DNA from: Teratosphaeria epicoccoides | Taxonomy: Eukaryota > Ascomycota > Dothideomycetes > Mycosphaerellales > Teratosphaeriaceae | DNA: 64,000 bases | Reading direction: 5' to 3' | NCBI GenBank assembly: GCA_021401465.1 | Contig: JADDMT010000004.1 | Location: 434,001 to 498,000, forward strand | Part shown: positions 44,895 through 56,149 of the stretch, one piece after another | Numbering within the stretch: position 1 is the stretch's first letter | Layout: each line of letters starts with the position of its first letter | Program-made: the position numbers and the translations under genes | Notes under the pieces: generated by a model | Databases searched by the model: none | Seen by the model: only the letters and a program-made list of their open reading frames with translations | Told to the model about the DNA's origin: nothing

Positions 44895-46677
44895 CTAGGT
44901 CATGACTGCAGCATAAACACCTGTAGCTCGGACATTCCAGGTATGTGCCGTCCAGACGGCTCCGCGCAATCCCACATCAGTCGCTAAAGGTGCGAAAAGT
45001 ACAGGCGGCATGTGCTCGGTGGTATTCTTGAGCAAATAATCCTTCGGCATGACCAGGAGGAGCAAAGCGCAGATAATCGCTGGAACGATAACGACCGCGG
45101 CCTTCAGTGCGGTGGGCAGCGATTGGGATGCTGCGTAGGCAAGGTGGCAGATGAACCAAGCCAGAAGCGTACTGTTCTTGTTAGTAGGGGAACGGCATTC
45201 TTATTCTGGTGTATTCACCTACACGACTGACCACCAGACTTCCGTGTCACCTTCTAGAATGTCCCAGATAGAGATGAAAGGGAAGCCGACCGCCAGCATC
45301 AAGGCTGTCCACGGCAGTAGGTATGCGTGCAGCTCCCCAACGGCTCCTTGCAGCACAGCAATGCTCTGCGACCTCTTTTGCTCGGCCATGCCAAGCATTG
45401 AGAGGCTGTAGATAGTGTATCCTCTTAGCTGCGAACCTGATCGTCTAGAAGTCCTGGCCAGCGCCTGAGTGCTGTCCTGTTTCCTACCCAGATCGACCGT
45501 TTTGTCTGCTTTTGCGGTTTGATGCAGACGGCGATCTGCGCCGCTGCCCACTTCGCCGAAGCAGTTCAAGCACAATGCACACCGTTGTGTTGCGCTATTC
45601 TTCTTAGGAGCTTGGGACCCTTCTGCTTCTGCTACAATGGCAATACGCGAAGCCTGAACTTGATTCTTTGCTATTTGCAGGCGCGGAAGGGCTGGATGCT
45701 CTCTTGCAGACGCTCGTCGCGGTTCCGTCGCTTCCCGCCGATGCTGCTCATACAGTATAGAACAAGCACTCTATACGATAACTCTTGAAAAAGCAGGGCC
45801 GGCGTACTCGATCTCGAGGAAGCAAGAATGCCGCAACCAAGAAACAGTAGCGATGCGAGCAGTCCAAGCAGTAGTGGTATAGTGAAGGGAAGAATGATGG
45901 TGCAAGACAGTAGAGGCGTGAGCATGTAGATAGCGCCTCCACAAACGGCAGCTAGAGCCTGGGAACTTGCTGAAGGTAACGATCCGGACGTCTCCATCAT
46001 TGCCATCACTGCGATCTTTGATACTACCTCCTTTCATTCTCATTGTTCTAACTTGTTGCTTCTGGTTGGCATTGCCCACTCGAAAACGCGGAATACTGGT
46101 ACGCGGTCCTGCCGCCGAGACCTTGCATTGTTGCGCTGTACTAATACTAGTACCTTCTTTGCCGAGTCAGCGGACTGCTTTGAACCATCCTGGCGGCCGG
46201 AGATGCGCAGAAGTTGTGCCTGTGTCGTGGCAAGCCCATGGACTACAGCTTGCTGAGCCGAAACGTATTGACAGCGGCCTTGAGCTACCAGAGTTGGTGC
46301 CTCATAGACTTGAGCAGAAGCAAGACGCGATTGCGAATAGTATCGGGCATGTCCGAAGCCCAAAGTCCAGGACAAGGTCCATTCGAGCTGTTGCGCTGTT
46401 TGTGCTTGGACCTATAGGCACGTGGTGCGTGATTGTCTTCCACAGATACGATCGAGCCCTGGCGATCAAGCGAGGATTCGAAGTCCGCAACACACTTGCG
46501 CTCGACCTGGCAGATGTCTTCGCCAATGTATGTTAGGATGCGCTCCATCATCTCTGCTTCGCTGATCACCTGGCTTAGACCGCCTTTTCTGGCTCTTTGA
46601 CATGGGCAGCCAGCCCTGAGCCGCATATCTTCCTCATCGCTACTATCACATACGGGCTCTGTGTCGCGTTTTTGCAT
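44895..46677 (-). CDS. Putative multi-pass membrane protein (5' exons uncertain)
   Basis: The three 3' exons are well supported by splice sites and phase: 45958-45754, 45670-45223 and 45171-44895, with introns of 83 and 51 bp; the last has CTACTAAC. They encode TMs such as YMLTPLLSCTIILPFTIPLL, ALMLAVGFPFISIWDIL, LLAWFICHLAYAASQSL and AVVIVPAIICALLLLVM, separated by a charged cytosolic loop. Upstream, an exon ending at 46154 and a start exon with ATG at 46677 (MQKRDTEPVCDSSDEEDMR) are likely, but I could not fix their junction. No family is recognised. It is one of several orphan membrane genes in this part of the window. Confidence 0.45.
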
Positions 46678-47033
46678 CGAGCGCTGCGCTTGGAAAGCCC
46701 GTGGCTATGGCTCTCTCAGCATCAGGTCTATGGGCGGCTTGCGGCGGGCTGATAGCAGGAAGCGGACTTCAGAACATCCTGCTCACAAGGGCCCCTCTGA
46801 ATACGCTAATAGCTTTGTTAATGGTCAACACGCTTGAAGTTGTCGGACGCATGTGAATCACGGAGACGGATCCGGACAGCGAAGGTGACACGTGTAACAC
46901 ATGGAGCATGGAAGGCCTGGCGGGTCAGGAGCTCTTGACTCAAACTCTGTCGTCATGTACAAACAAGCATTCCAGGCTCTAGTACATAGGCCCGAGCCTG
47001 CCGTGAACCAGACTTCATTATATCCAGACATCA
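46678..47033. other. Short intergenic region
   Basis: About 360 bp upstream of the preceding membrane-protein gene and downstream of the next, which share a strand. Nothing else is seen. Confidence 0.45.
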
Positions 47034-48039
47034 TCACAACGTTCCTTCATCATTCCCTGCGTGCGTTGATCCACCCAGGGAATTCAACTCTTGCGCATCT
47101 TGGTCGATATATGATTCCTCGTCCGAGTCTCTCCCAACGCCACTCCAAGCATCGTCGGGGTCGTGCATACCCAAGTTCTGCCCAGGCAACAATGTGTGCG
47201 ACATCCAACGTCCAAGCTCTTCATCTCTCGGCCTCGACGAGCCTACAAGGGACTGTAGTACCTTCCGAGGTATATAGCTGAGCAGAAATACTGCTGCCCA
47301 GACGCAGAGCGGGAGGTACACCGACGAGCTTAGCGGTGTTTGGCCGAAAATCAATGTAATAAACACGATGAAGATGACAAGCAGGAGCACAAATCTGTTC
47401 CGAAGTCAGCGTCAGGACGGAGTGGCAGCAATGGCATACTCACACATGCGCAGCTTGGCGATGTCTATGCCCGCGCCTGGTATGCCGCGGCTTTGGCGGT
47501 TGCGCAATCCACTTGTATACCGTTCCAGCATATGTTGTAATGCACAGCAACCAGATGACCAATGTCCTGTCGCATTGTCAGCAAGCATGGCTCCTGCCCG
47601 GTCCATGGCCTACAAAGACTTACACCCAGAAGACAATGCCGTATTGGCCATTCTTGATGGACTCTTCGAGCTGGAAAGACAACCATTGTGCCGGTATCGC
47701 AATGGCCGTTACGAGTGACATCCAGCACCAGAGTAGTCGACTTGTCAAACATGCCCAAACCGGCTCGCCCAGTTTCCAGACCACGCGTGAAAAAGTGCTC
47801 CAGCAAGTCCTTCCCGGCCCTCCATCTGCACCTGCTGCCATGCCGTCGACGACCGCTGCGATATCGTTACGCGCGAGCTCAGGCCCGTCCTGCTCGCTTG
47901 CTATGCGAGCAGGCATTGCGTCCAGGACGCCTCTGACGGCGTCGTGGTGGTTTTGAGCAGGTCGTCGAGGTCCTTTCTGACGGAAGAGGTCGGAGCAAAC
48001 GGGTGATTGGAATAACGCTGTAGGCTGTTCGAGCTGCAC
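47034..48039 (-). CDS. Putative four-TM membrane protein (5' end uncertain)
   Basis: Exons up to 47624 (first), 47566-47444 and 47394-47034 are joined by GTAAGT...CAG and GTGAGT...CAG introns with consistent phase. TMs: LLWCWMSLVTAIAIPAQWL, IVFWVTLVIWLLCITTYAG (created by the first splice), FVLLLVIFIVFITLIFG (created by the second) and LPLCVWAAVFLLSYIP. A basic His/Arg loop lies between TM2 and TM3, and a long acidic tail (DSDEESYIDQDAQELN) ends the protein. The first exon has no ATG at its 5' limit in frame; either translation starts at an internal Met near 47.93 kb or another exon lies upstream. Function unknown. Confidence 0.5.
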
Positions 48040-48627
48040 TCAATCTGTGCTCAGGCTGAGCTTGACAGCAGCTTGCTGTCCTGCGTCGCTGGTGAACGAG
48101 AGCCTCTCTGGACCCAGTAATGAGGACGACTGGTCAAGACCATAGGGAGTGGACAAACGTCACAAGAAGCGTTCTATCGGGGCTGATAGCATGACCAGCC
48201 AAGAACAGCCAAGAGATGTCGCTGCCAATCGCGAGAACTCGCAGTCACTTCCTACGTCAGGCATTGCCCTCCTGTGGCTGTGCACTCGTGAATAGTCTGG
48301 CAGCTTGTTGGCCTCAGGCCCGGTATCTCGAGCTGCGCTATTACGTTGTCGCCAAGGCACCGGCGAGAGACGCACGGTAAAAGGGTGCTCAGCCGTCCAG
48401 GCTATGATTGGCTCGACTGTGTGGGAGGCTTGCATTAGCTACTTGCAAGCTCACAGTCACCTTTGCGACAAGACCGGTGAGGGGGATCTCTCAGCTTTGA
48501 TTGTCCTTAGCAGCTTACAACTACATCGCCGTTATACCATCTTTCTGATACTCACTTTTGCGGATTCTCACACACTGTTACACGGATGTGGCAGAGTCGA
48601 CGAGGCCTACATCCGTAGCAGTCTCGA
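48040..48627. other. Divergent intergenic region
   Basis: About 590 bp between two divergently oriented membrane-protein genes. A further 5' exon of the minus-strand gene may lie here, but I could not define it. Confidence 0.4.
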
Positions 48628-49423
48628 ATGGCGGAACTCGCGGGCGCAATCATCGCCTGCGTGGCGACCGTCGCGGACATTCTTCGTGCCTCGACGACGG
48701 CACATGCGCGCCATCAAGAACCGGAGCATACGACCGTCTCGAGACGACCAGCTCTCGGGACTCTGGTATCTGTCAGTACGTTAGCAGTGGCCGTGGCCTC
48801 ATCCTACACCCTGCAGAACTTCGACAGTCGCCTCACGATTCGAGTGGCAGAGTTCTGCCGGACGGCGGCGACTGTGGCAAGAGATTCGCTAGAGCAAGAA
48901 TCTCTGCTCTCTGTTGTGCGCGGGCACATTTGCACTGACTCTGTGCGGGGAGATGCCAGGACAGTATCAAAGGTAACGCAATCTTGAGCATTCAAAGCAT
49001 GACATATCTAAGTACGAAAGACAGGCAAGAACGCGATTAGCCAAGGTTCCCAGTTTTCTCCCTGAAAGCTTGCGTTCACCCAGTCCCGCACTTGTACTGG
49101 GCGCATGCCTGGGATATGGGGCGGCAATTGCAGCATATCAGAAATCCCACCAAAGATATGACCGGCTGCAAAGTGTGTTACTCACCTTTGGTGTGCTCAC
49201 GGCAATTGTGATTTGCTTTACCATAGGGCATTCTGCGCAGACTGCGCTTCTCACAGATTTGCCGTGGGCTGCGTTGGATGCGCTGATGCTTAGTGCAGCT
49301 GCGCACGAAGTGTACAGACGCATTTCGGGCCACAACGAGAGCGCAGTCAGCGCCAAATCGGACACCGAAGCCGCTGTGGACGTTTCCGTGGCTGAGGAGA
49401 AGATCGGAAGCATGAGCGAATGA
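48628..49423 (+). CDS. Putative small membrane protein, unknown function
   Basis: Exon 1 (48628-48972) and exon 2 (49046-49423) join in phase 0 across a 73-bp intron with GTAACG donor and a less usual AAG acceptor; 240 residues. TM-like segments: LGTLVSVSTLAVAVASSY, ALVLGACLGYGAAIAAY and VLLTFGVLTAIVICFTIG, with a possible fourth (ALDALMLSAAAHEVY). The C-terminus is acidic and Ser/Ala-rich. There is no signal peptide or enzyme motif. The acceptor site is the weakest part of the model. It is head-to-head with the preceding four-TM gene. Confidence 0.45.
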
Positions 49424-50654
49424 AGGAAGTGTCAGAGGTGCCTCATCTTGATGTTTCGCGGCGTGGGAAGCTCTGCATCCAACGGCCTGGATTTGGACTT
49501 GCTGGATTTGCTGCCCCGCTCAGACGGTCAAGAGTTGTGGTACTGTTGAAGTCTGCGGTCAATTTGCAGTGCAAAGCAGCCTACGAACCTAGCAGCATCA
49601 AGTCCGAATTTACAAGATCATGATTGATGAACCGTTGATGAATGAGGCCGGCACGCAAGAGCGCAGCCGTGCGACATGTACATTACCCGATCCCGCGCGT
49701 TCCAGTGATGCGTAGTGTTGGTTGCAATTTTAATGGCATATGGCAGCAAATCAGGTCAATGTTGAGTCGATCATTACCGTTTTTCAAGGTTGGATCTGAG
49801 CAATACCAATGTGGGACATCTGTCCTTCTCACTTTGCGTTTCTTCACTCGGGAAGGACCGGCAGAGAGAAAGAACTTGCGCCTGAAATCTGCCCATCTGA
49901 GGCCAGTCGCTAATCTGAGAGCGTCCGCCAGCATGAGATTGAGGCTATCTTTCGGCCCTGAAGAGCAAACTGAAGAGCAAAGCGGTACGCATCGGGGGGT
50001 GGTTGGTGTCGTTCGTTCAACCATCTACAGAGGCTAACTATGCCCAATAAGATGGTAGCGAGGCAAGAGCAGAGGTATTTTGCGCACTGCTCATGACTTC
50101 AGATTACCAGAGATTGCGGTACAAATAAAGCAAACATCATCCTCAGGCGGGTTCCCCACCAGCGTGAAATTTTGTAAGGCTCCTTGACGCCGTAAAACCG
50201 TGCAGCGCTCCTCCTTCTGTCCATTTCGGTCCTTGCATGCTTATTTCCCCCGTCGAAGTCTCTGAAACGACTCCTGGAAGTTCAGAACGTGCTTGAGCAG
50301 CTTTTCATTCAGCAGGGCGCTGCAACAGCCTAACGTACGACCACTCGCGGATTGCACCAATGAGCAAGATTCATGGGCTGAGAACGGGTGATCGCTGTCT
50401 TCAATTTCATAGCTCTAGAAGGTGTCGAGAGCAGCCAAGGCAAAATGGTTGGCATTGCTTCGGCGGCCAAGACCACTTCCCTGAAAGCCGACCAAGCCGG
50501 CACCGACGTTTCAGCCTCTACGTACTTTGTGCAATCGACGCATGATCGCCCCATTAATCCGCCGCTGGCGAGACGTGTGAGCATCCATTTCTAGTTCTTA
50601 GTGCATATCCCTAGTTATCATACCCAAATCCTCTCCGGCCGTCAGATCACCACG
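49424..50654. other. No firm gene
   Basis: About 1.2 kb. A 60-70 codon plus-strand frame near 50.39-50.59 kb has protein-like composition but no start context or domain. Otherwise nothing. Confidence 0.4.
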
Positions 50655-51033
50655 ATGCAGCTCAACGCGGGATTAACGTTCCTACTCCTCGTCATCACGG
50701 TTCAAGCCAACCCCTGTGACCGTTACGCAGAATGCAAGTGCGTCGACGCAGTCACTGGCATGCAGCTCAATTGGGCTTCACAGAAAGCCTGTGAGAAATA
50801 TGGCGAAGGCGCCGAATACCAGGCTTTTCAACATAACAAGGTATGCAGAAGCGCGCAGCATGCGGTTGACGCCAGGGTTTGGCTGATTTGCGGTGGTTCT
50901 ATAGTGCCGCAGGTTCGACGATGGAATCTCGAAATGCGATTTCCATGTGCATTGCCTTGAGCTCTACAGGGAGAAGTATACGTACGAGCAGCCGTATCGG
51001 TTTATCGCGCGTTGCTCTCACAGAGTCGGATAG
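50655..51033 (+). CDS. Small secreted cysteine-rich protein (104 aa), two exons
   Basis: Exon 1 (50655-50840) and exon 2 (50905-51033) join in phase 0 across a 64-bp intron with a GTATGC donor, a CTGAT branch-like site and a TATAG acceptor. A strong signal peptide (about 1-18) precedes a mature chain with eight cysteines at 21, 27, 29, 46, 63, 73, 79 and 99. The layout C-x5-C-x-C, then KAC, then KCDFHVHC, resembles a small secreted family I have seen in plant-associated Dothideomycetes, though I cannot name it. An alternative acceptor 11 bp downstream would give a shorter tail with fewer cysteines, so I prefer TATAG. Effector-like; function unknown. Confidence 0.6.
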
Positions 51034-51682
51034 TCTGCGGTGGTTGTTGGATCAAAGCCAAAGCCAGGTTGGATGCAGACATGCAGTGGAGGCTGACCGC
51101 GCAAATCATACCTCAACACTTCTTGCTTCTGGAAAGCCGGCCAGCGACTCTGGGCCACGACCCTGAGCCTCGGTCCACCCGCCAACAAGGGTGCTTCAGC
51201 AGAGTCGGAAAGAATTGGTCAACGGGATGTCCACAGTGGCCTGTAAGGCCATGCCGGGCGTCTGTGAAGCGGTACTGCAGTCAACCTCATTGGTGGAGAT
51301 CGCGGATCAAGCACTCCAAGCAAAGCTCAACCTTCAGATCAATGATGGCCAAGTGCCGCACGACTCCGCACGTAGCCGGCACTGGAGGCTAGCCGCAGAT
51401 GCGTAAGATCTCTTAACGTCAATATGTCTGGGCAGCCTCCCGGCTTTGCAATCGACTCAGCTTTCCAGTCGAAGAATGGGCTATTGATGTGGCGATGTGA
51501 TATGGCGCGAAGGTATTTGTTCCGCCATCTTATAGCATGCTGCAAGTGTTTGGGTAGTATGGTCATGGGTCAGAAGACCGCGAAGGGTTCAACACACGCG
51601 TATGACTGCATTGCCCGGCGATTCGTCTCTGCAGCTTTCATGGTGTTCCCAAGTCGAACCACATCCTGAGACACAGAAATAT
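51034..51682. other. No firm gene
   Basis: About 650 bp. A plus-strand frame at about 51.19-51.41 kb has protein-like composition (VCEAVLQSTSLVEIADQALQ) but no start, signal peptide or splice partner that I can support. Confidence 0.4.
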
Positions 51683-52828
51683 TTATCTCGATGTTGCAGA
51701 CGTCTGCCGGACAGCCATATTGAGCCGGACAGTAGGTATCTTCTTGTCCGGTTGTCCCTGCAATGACTTTGCTCCTCCGTCCTGGCAAGGCTTCAGCTGC
51801 GGATTGCGCGTTACGACATCTTGCACACTTCGACCTGCAAATCCAGAAAGCTTCACTATATTCAGCAGCACAATGTCACGCATCTCCATTGCGCTAGCGC
51901 CACGAGCCCTGGATCTCGACAGTTGCGCATGGGTTTCAGCAAGCACGCCATTCACTTCCTGACCTCGCTGTTTTCGCACCATATCAATTTCGCGAAAAAT
52001 CATCTCAACAGTGGATGCGCCTCCTGGAATAGACGAAGCATATGCTAAAGTTGTTCGCCGCAGGACATCCAGAGCTTCGTCTGCATTGTAAGTGCCTGCT
52101 TTCTGGCTTGCCACCAGCTCGTCCGTGAAATTGTCGACGCATAGTCTCGCCGACCTGGCCGCTAAAATGGCCTGCTCGGCGCCAGAGAAGTTGTGCCACA
52201 GATGCACTCCAGTCAAGATGGCTGCGCTGGCTGCGCAGCCTATAAGACCACCCGTGGTCAAGGCAGGCGCTGCCAAAGCCACGAAGCCATCTGGGGTCGT
52301 TTGGGGCTTGGACGCACGGGAGACCTGGCTGTTCGATTTTGCCGACGCACGATCAGAGTTGGCATTCTGGTGGAGATTTCGTGCCTGCGGACTGCGAACT
52401 GGCTCACTCATCTTTCGAGACGCTAGTGGTATCAGGTGCGAAGGATCTCGGGCCTCAGGAGTTTGGGCCTCAGGAGTTTGGGCCTTAGGAGTTTGGGCCT
52501 CAACATTCACTCTGCTGATCAAAGGCTTCGTGTTCGTTCTCGCCAACGGCACGACCTTGCTTGGTTCTGCCAAGGGCTCTTGCTGACTTGCTTTGGCTTT
52601 CGAAGCTTTCCGTCGGGCTGGATTTAGTCGTGCCCGTTTCGTTGGGGCAGGCATCTGTGGCGCCTCGCTGGCGACAAGCGCCGACGCACTTGCAGTCGTC
52701 AAGCTGAGGGCGAGCAAAAGGTGAGTGAATACGCGCCAGGAAATGCTGTGCAGCAGCAACCCAAATCGCGAGGAATGGCCAGCCAGCAAGACAAATGATG
52801 GGGGCAATAGATGAGAGACGACTGTCAT
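51683..52828 (-). CDS. Membrane-associated protein with QTPEA repeats, unknown function
   Basis: Single exon, 381 residues. The N-terminus is hydrophobic (about residues 5-50: LLPPSFVLLAG, then FTHLLLALSLTTASASALV), suggesting one or two TMs or a signal anchor. A basic segment follows, then five-residue repeats (AQTPK/AQTPE) encoded by a 15-bp minisatellite, then a Ser/Asn-rich linker. A hydrophobic stretch (APALTTGGLIGCAASAAILTG, written in part) precedes a helical C-terminal domain (ILAARSARLCVDNFTDELVA; TVEMIFREIDMVRKQRG). No homologous family is recognised. Confidence 0.6.
   Translation of the reverse strand: MTVVSHLLPPSFVLLAGHSSRFGLLLHSISWRVFTHLLLALSLTTASASALVASEAPQMPAPTKRARLNPARRKASKAKASQQEPLAEPSKVVPLARTNTKPLISRVNVEAQTPKAQTPEAQTPEARDPSHLIPLASRKMSEPVRSPQARNLHQNANSDRASAKSNSQVSRASKPQTTPDGFVALAAPALTTGGLIGCAASAAILTGVHLWHNFSGAEQAILAARSARLCVDNFTDELVASQKAGTYNADEALDVLRRTTLAYASSIPGGASTVEMIFREIDMVRKQRGQEVNGVLAETHAQLSRSRARGASAMEMRDIVLLNIVKLSGFAGRSVQDVVTRNPQLKPCQDGGAKSLQGQPDKKIPTVRLNMAVRQTSATSR
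52450..52501. repeat. 15-bp coding minisatellite
   Basis: The units gggcctcaggagttt (52450-52464, 52465-52479) and gggccttaggagttt (52480-52494) plus a partial fourth encode AQTPE-type repeats on the minus strand. The unit length preserves frame, so copy-number change would alter the protein by five residues each. Confidence 0.9.
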
Positions 52829-54302
52829 GGTGGGACATCATCTTCGTAACCCCGCATTACCTCTACTAGCAACCCGAGGATCCTATCCTCGCTAATTCGC
52901 CGACTACAGTCACTGACCTTCTATCCTCATTGTCTGAATCGTCATTTGCATTGATATCACACCTAACGACGTCACTTGCACAGTCAGGAATCTGACTTCA
53001 ATCAAAGCCAACGAGCAAGGGCCACCTGGCAAGGCAAGTGGCTCGGCTTGTGTAATGAGATACGTCCTACACAGGGCAGAGGCACCTGACAAACTCAGCT
53101 ACCTCATATCGACCGAGATGGGCCATTATCCGAGTCAAATGACAATTGTCTGCCAAGGCCAAGTCTGCCGAAGCGTCCCACACGTCGCTTGACAGATGGT
53201 ATGCAAGCCCCGTTTGATCGAGCTCACTGGAAGAGGCAGTTCGGTCGCCTCTGCACAACGCCGCGCTGCAGCATGTCATCAAGTGACCCCAAGACGCTGA
53301 TGCTGCAACATGATTTGAATCAGCTGGTCCCTCAAGGCTGCCAGTGAGCAAGGGGAGTCGCGCGGCCTTCACTCATATGACTTGCTGCCTCGTCAGGAGC
53401 TTCCCATGCACCTCCACCAGACCTAGCAATACGTCAGCAGGTTACATAGCGTGCGGAAAGCAGCGGCACCTGCGTGTGTATCACGATTCCCTCACCCAAA
53501 ACCTACGGTCATCGCAAGGGCCACTCGTCCGCCTTGTCGTTCGAAGAGCATTGTTCAACTGTCAGAATCTTTCCCACGTGGAATGACTGTCGAATCAGCT
53601 TACTCGGTCGCTACAGTAGTTTCCCTACGAACACTGAGATCATCCAAGCCCGAGATATCGAGCTTCTCATGGCGAAGGAAAGCGCAGCCTGAGGCCTTCG
53701 CGAGAATGCGGCGAATACCTTCAATTGGAGCGTCTTCGTAGTTCGCAGGATCCTATGAAAGCAGCCTGACTACTATGTCATCCAGTCCTTCTACGATGGC
53801 GAGACAATCGCAAAACGGCCCTACCACGGTCATTCGCGTTTTCCGGCCAATATTTCAGCCGCCCCGATATGTCGCACCACTTGACACATACCAATCGCCG
53901 ACCGACTTCAATCTCAATCTATCAGCCTCCGTCTCCAAGTTGTGAGGCGCCATTCTGCTGTTCTGCTCTTGCTATTCTGCTGACCTGGAGATTTGCCATG
54001 TCAATGCCACATATTGTGTCTCGATCTGGACGCTGCAAAACAGAGACAGGTTAGACTGCGTGGAGCCTGCAGATACCGCTATCAGCTAGGCCTGAGATAG
54101 GCGGCTGGCGGCAGTACGAAATGCAGCACCAACGAGCAGGAACTGGCCGGCGCACTGTCGGTTGAGCAAAAGGTGCATGTCAAATGTGATCAGCGGTACC
54201 AGTATCCTGTAGTGTTCACATGACATAAGGCATTCAGACCCAAATATTTCCAGTATCTTTCACTCTTACGCCTTACTTTCTGGCATCCCGAGTGAGACCA
54301 TC
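52829..54302. other. No gene seen
   Basis: About 1.5 kb upstream of the Dal5-like permease. Frames here are short and domain-free. It probably includes both promoters. Confidence 0.45.
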
Positions 54303-56047
54303 ATGGATTCCAAGCCCTATTACGGTGTGGCGAAGCCGCTCGACAAAGATTTTAGAAGCAGTGAGGACGTCCTGGCCGAAGGACAGGACCTTGACGTGGC
54401 AGCAACCTTTCTGAATTCTTTGGACTCTAGCGTGAAAGATGCACCGATCTCTGCTAAAGAAGCCCAAGAGGTACTCTGGAAGATCGATCTCAGTATCCTA
54501 CCCATTTTGTCCTTCTCTATCATTATCGCAGCTGTCGACAAGGTTGTCATATCTAATGCAGCCATCTATGGCATGAAGACGGACACGCATCTGGCTGGTA
54601 ACGAATACTCCTGGGTCGGCAGCATCTTCTACTTCGGCTACCTCGTCTTCGAATACCCGGCTGGCTACATACTCCAGAAGCTCCCTGTGGCCCGCGTCTT
54701 CGCAACGACCTCTCTCGCATGGGCCGTTTTGATGATGTGCACGGCGGCGACCTCCAACTTCGGCGGACTAGCAACCTGTCGATTCCTGATGGGCATGGCA
54801 GAGTCATTCATCTATCCGCTGTGCGCGGTCGTCACGGTCATGTGGTGGCGCAACGACGAGCAACCCATCCGTACCGCCATCTACCTTTCACAAGGCTCAT
54901 CGGTTGTGACGGGAATCGTCAGCTACGGCATCGGTCACGCCCATACTTCGATCGCGAGCTGGCGTCTCTTATTCCTGGTGCTCGGTGGAGTATCCGTCAT
55001 TTGGGCAGTCGTGATTCTCATTTTTCTGCCCAATTCTCCCACAACTTGCTGGTACATGTCGGATAGGGAGAGATACATATGTTTGCAGCGGATCAAAGAC
55101 AACAACACTGGCGTCGAAGAAAAAAACCACGTGAAATGGTATCAAGTGCGTGAGTGCCTAGCCGATCCGAGGACTTGGCTACTCTTCGTCTTCTCGGTCG
55201 CTCAGAACATTCCGAATGGAGGGTTGATCACATTTGCGGCCATCATTGTCTCCGGACTAGGCTACTCAAAGCTGGTTACTACCCTGCTTGGCATTCCGAC
55301 TGGTGTGATTGCCACATTGTGGGCTTGGATGATGGCTTATCCTGCGGGAAAACTGAGGAATTCTCGTTGCCTGATCATTGCAGGGGCAAATCTCGTCACC
55401 ATTGCTTGTGCTGTGCTCATGTGGAAGCTGCCTCGTAGCAACAAACACGGATTACTGGCTGCATACTACGTCTTCTGTGAGTATGGCACGAAAGATTCGT
55501 GTCTGCAGCATGCTGATCTGGAGAATGTAGACACATACTGGGGGCCGTATTGCATGGCGCAGACCCTGTACATGGCTAACACAAGCGGGCATAGCAAGAA
55601 GGTCACGATGGGTATGCAATTACGGGGTGGAACCCTATCTTCAGGAGTGCGTGGTGCTGACGATCTCTCTCAGGTGCCGTGTACTTCATCGGGTACTGCG
55701 TAGGCAACGTAGGTGGATCAAAATGAATCTCGTATCGGAGGACAAGGACTAACGAGGCGGCAGATCATTGGACCGCAACTATTCCGCACAGGCGATGCGC
55801 TACACTACAGTCACGGCTACATTGGCCTGCTGGCCTGTCTTTGCGTTGCGATTGTCTGTATATTGCTGTATGGGCTCTTATGCGTCAGAGAGAATAAGAA
55901 GCGTGTGACCGAGGGCGCGATAACAGAGCCCACTGAGGCGTTTTCTGATCGCACAGTAAGTTCCCTGCATGGACGGCCATAAAACGAAGCTAACCACATC
56001 TTTCGACCTAGGATGAGGAGAAGCCTGACTTTCGATACACCTACTGA
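54303..56047 (+). CDS. MFS anion:cation symporter, Dal5/allantoate-permease type
   Basis: Five exons (54303-55476, 55531-55611, 55674-55708, 55764-55955, 56012-56047) give 505 residues, the normal length. All introns are GT-AG with phases that fit. It has about 12 TMs and ACS-family features: VLWKIDLSILPILSFSIIIA at TM1 (cut here), NEYSWVGSIFYFGYLVFEYP, RFLMGMAESFIYPLCAVV, WYMSDRERYICLQRI in the central loop, and NTSGHSKKVTMG plus IGPQLFRTGDA near the end. The family imports small organic anions such as allantoate, nicotinate or vitamins across the plasma membrane. Exons 3 and 5 are only 35 and 36 nt; the 3' end is easily mis-annotated. Confidence 0.92.
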
Positions 56048-56149
56048 ATCGATGTCACAAGTCCACTACACGAGCCAAGACTTCGAAGTCCTCCCGAATC
56101 CACCTCTCCATCCCGAAATCTGCCATATCTGCCAATAGCTCGCACGATC

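Noticed and set aside
50388..50594. 68-codon plus-strand frame with protein-like composition
   Set aside because: No signal peptide, domain or splice partner; too short to support alone.
51191..51406. Plus-strand frame downstream of the eight-cysteine gene, considered as its extra exon
   Set aside because: The spliced gene already ends in a stop at 51031-51033, and I found no donor/acceptor pair that would extend it in frame.
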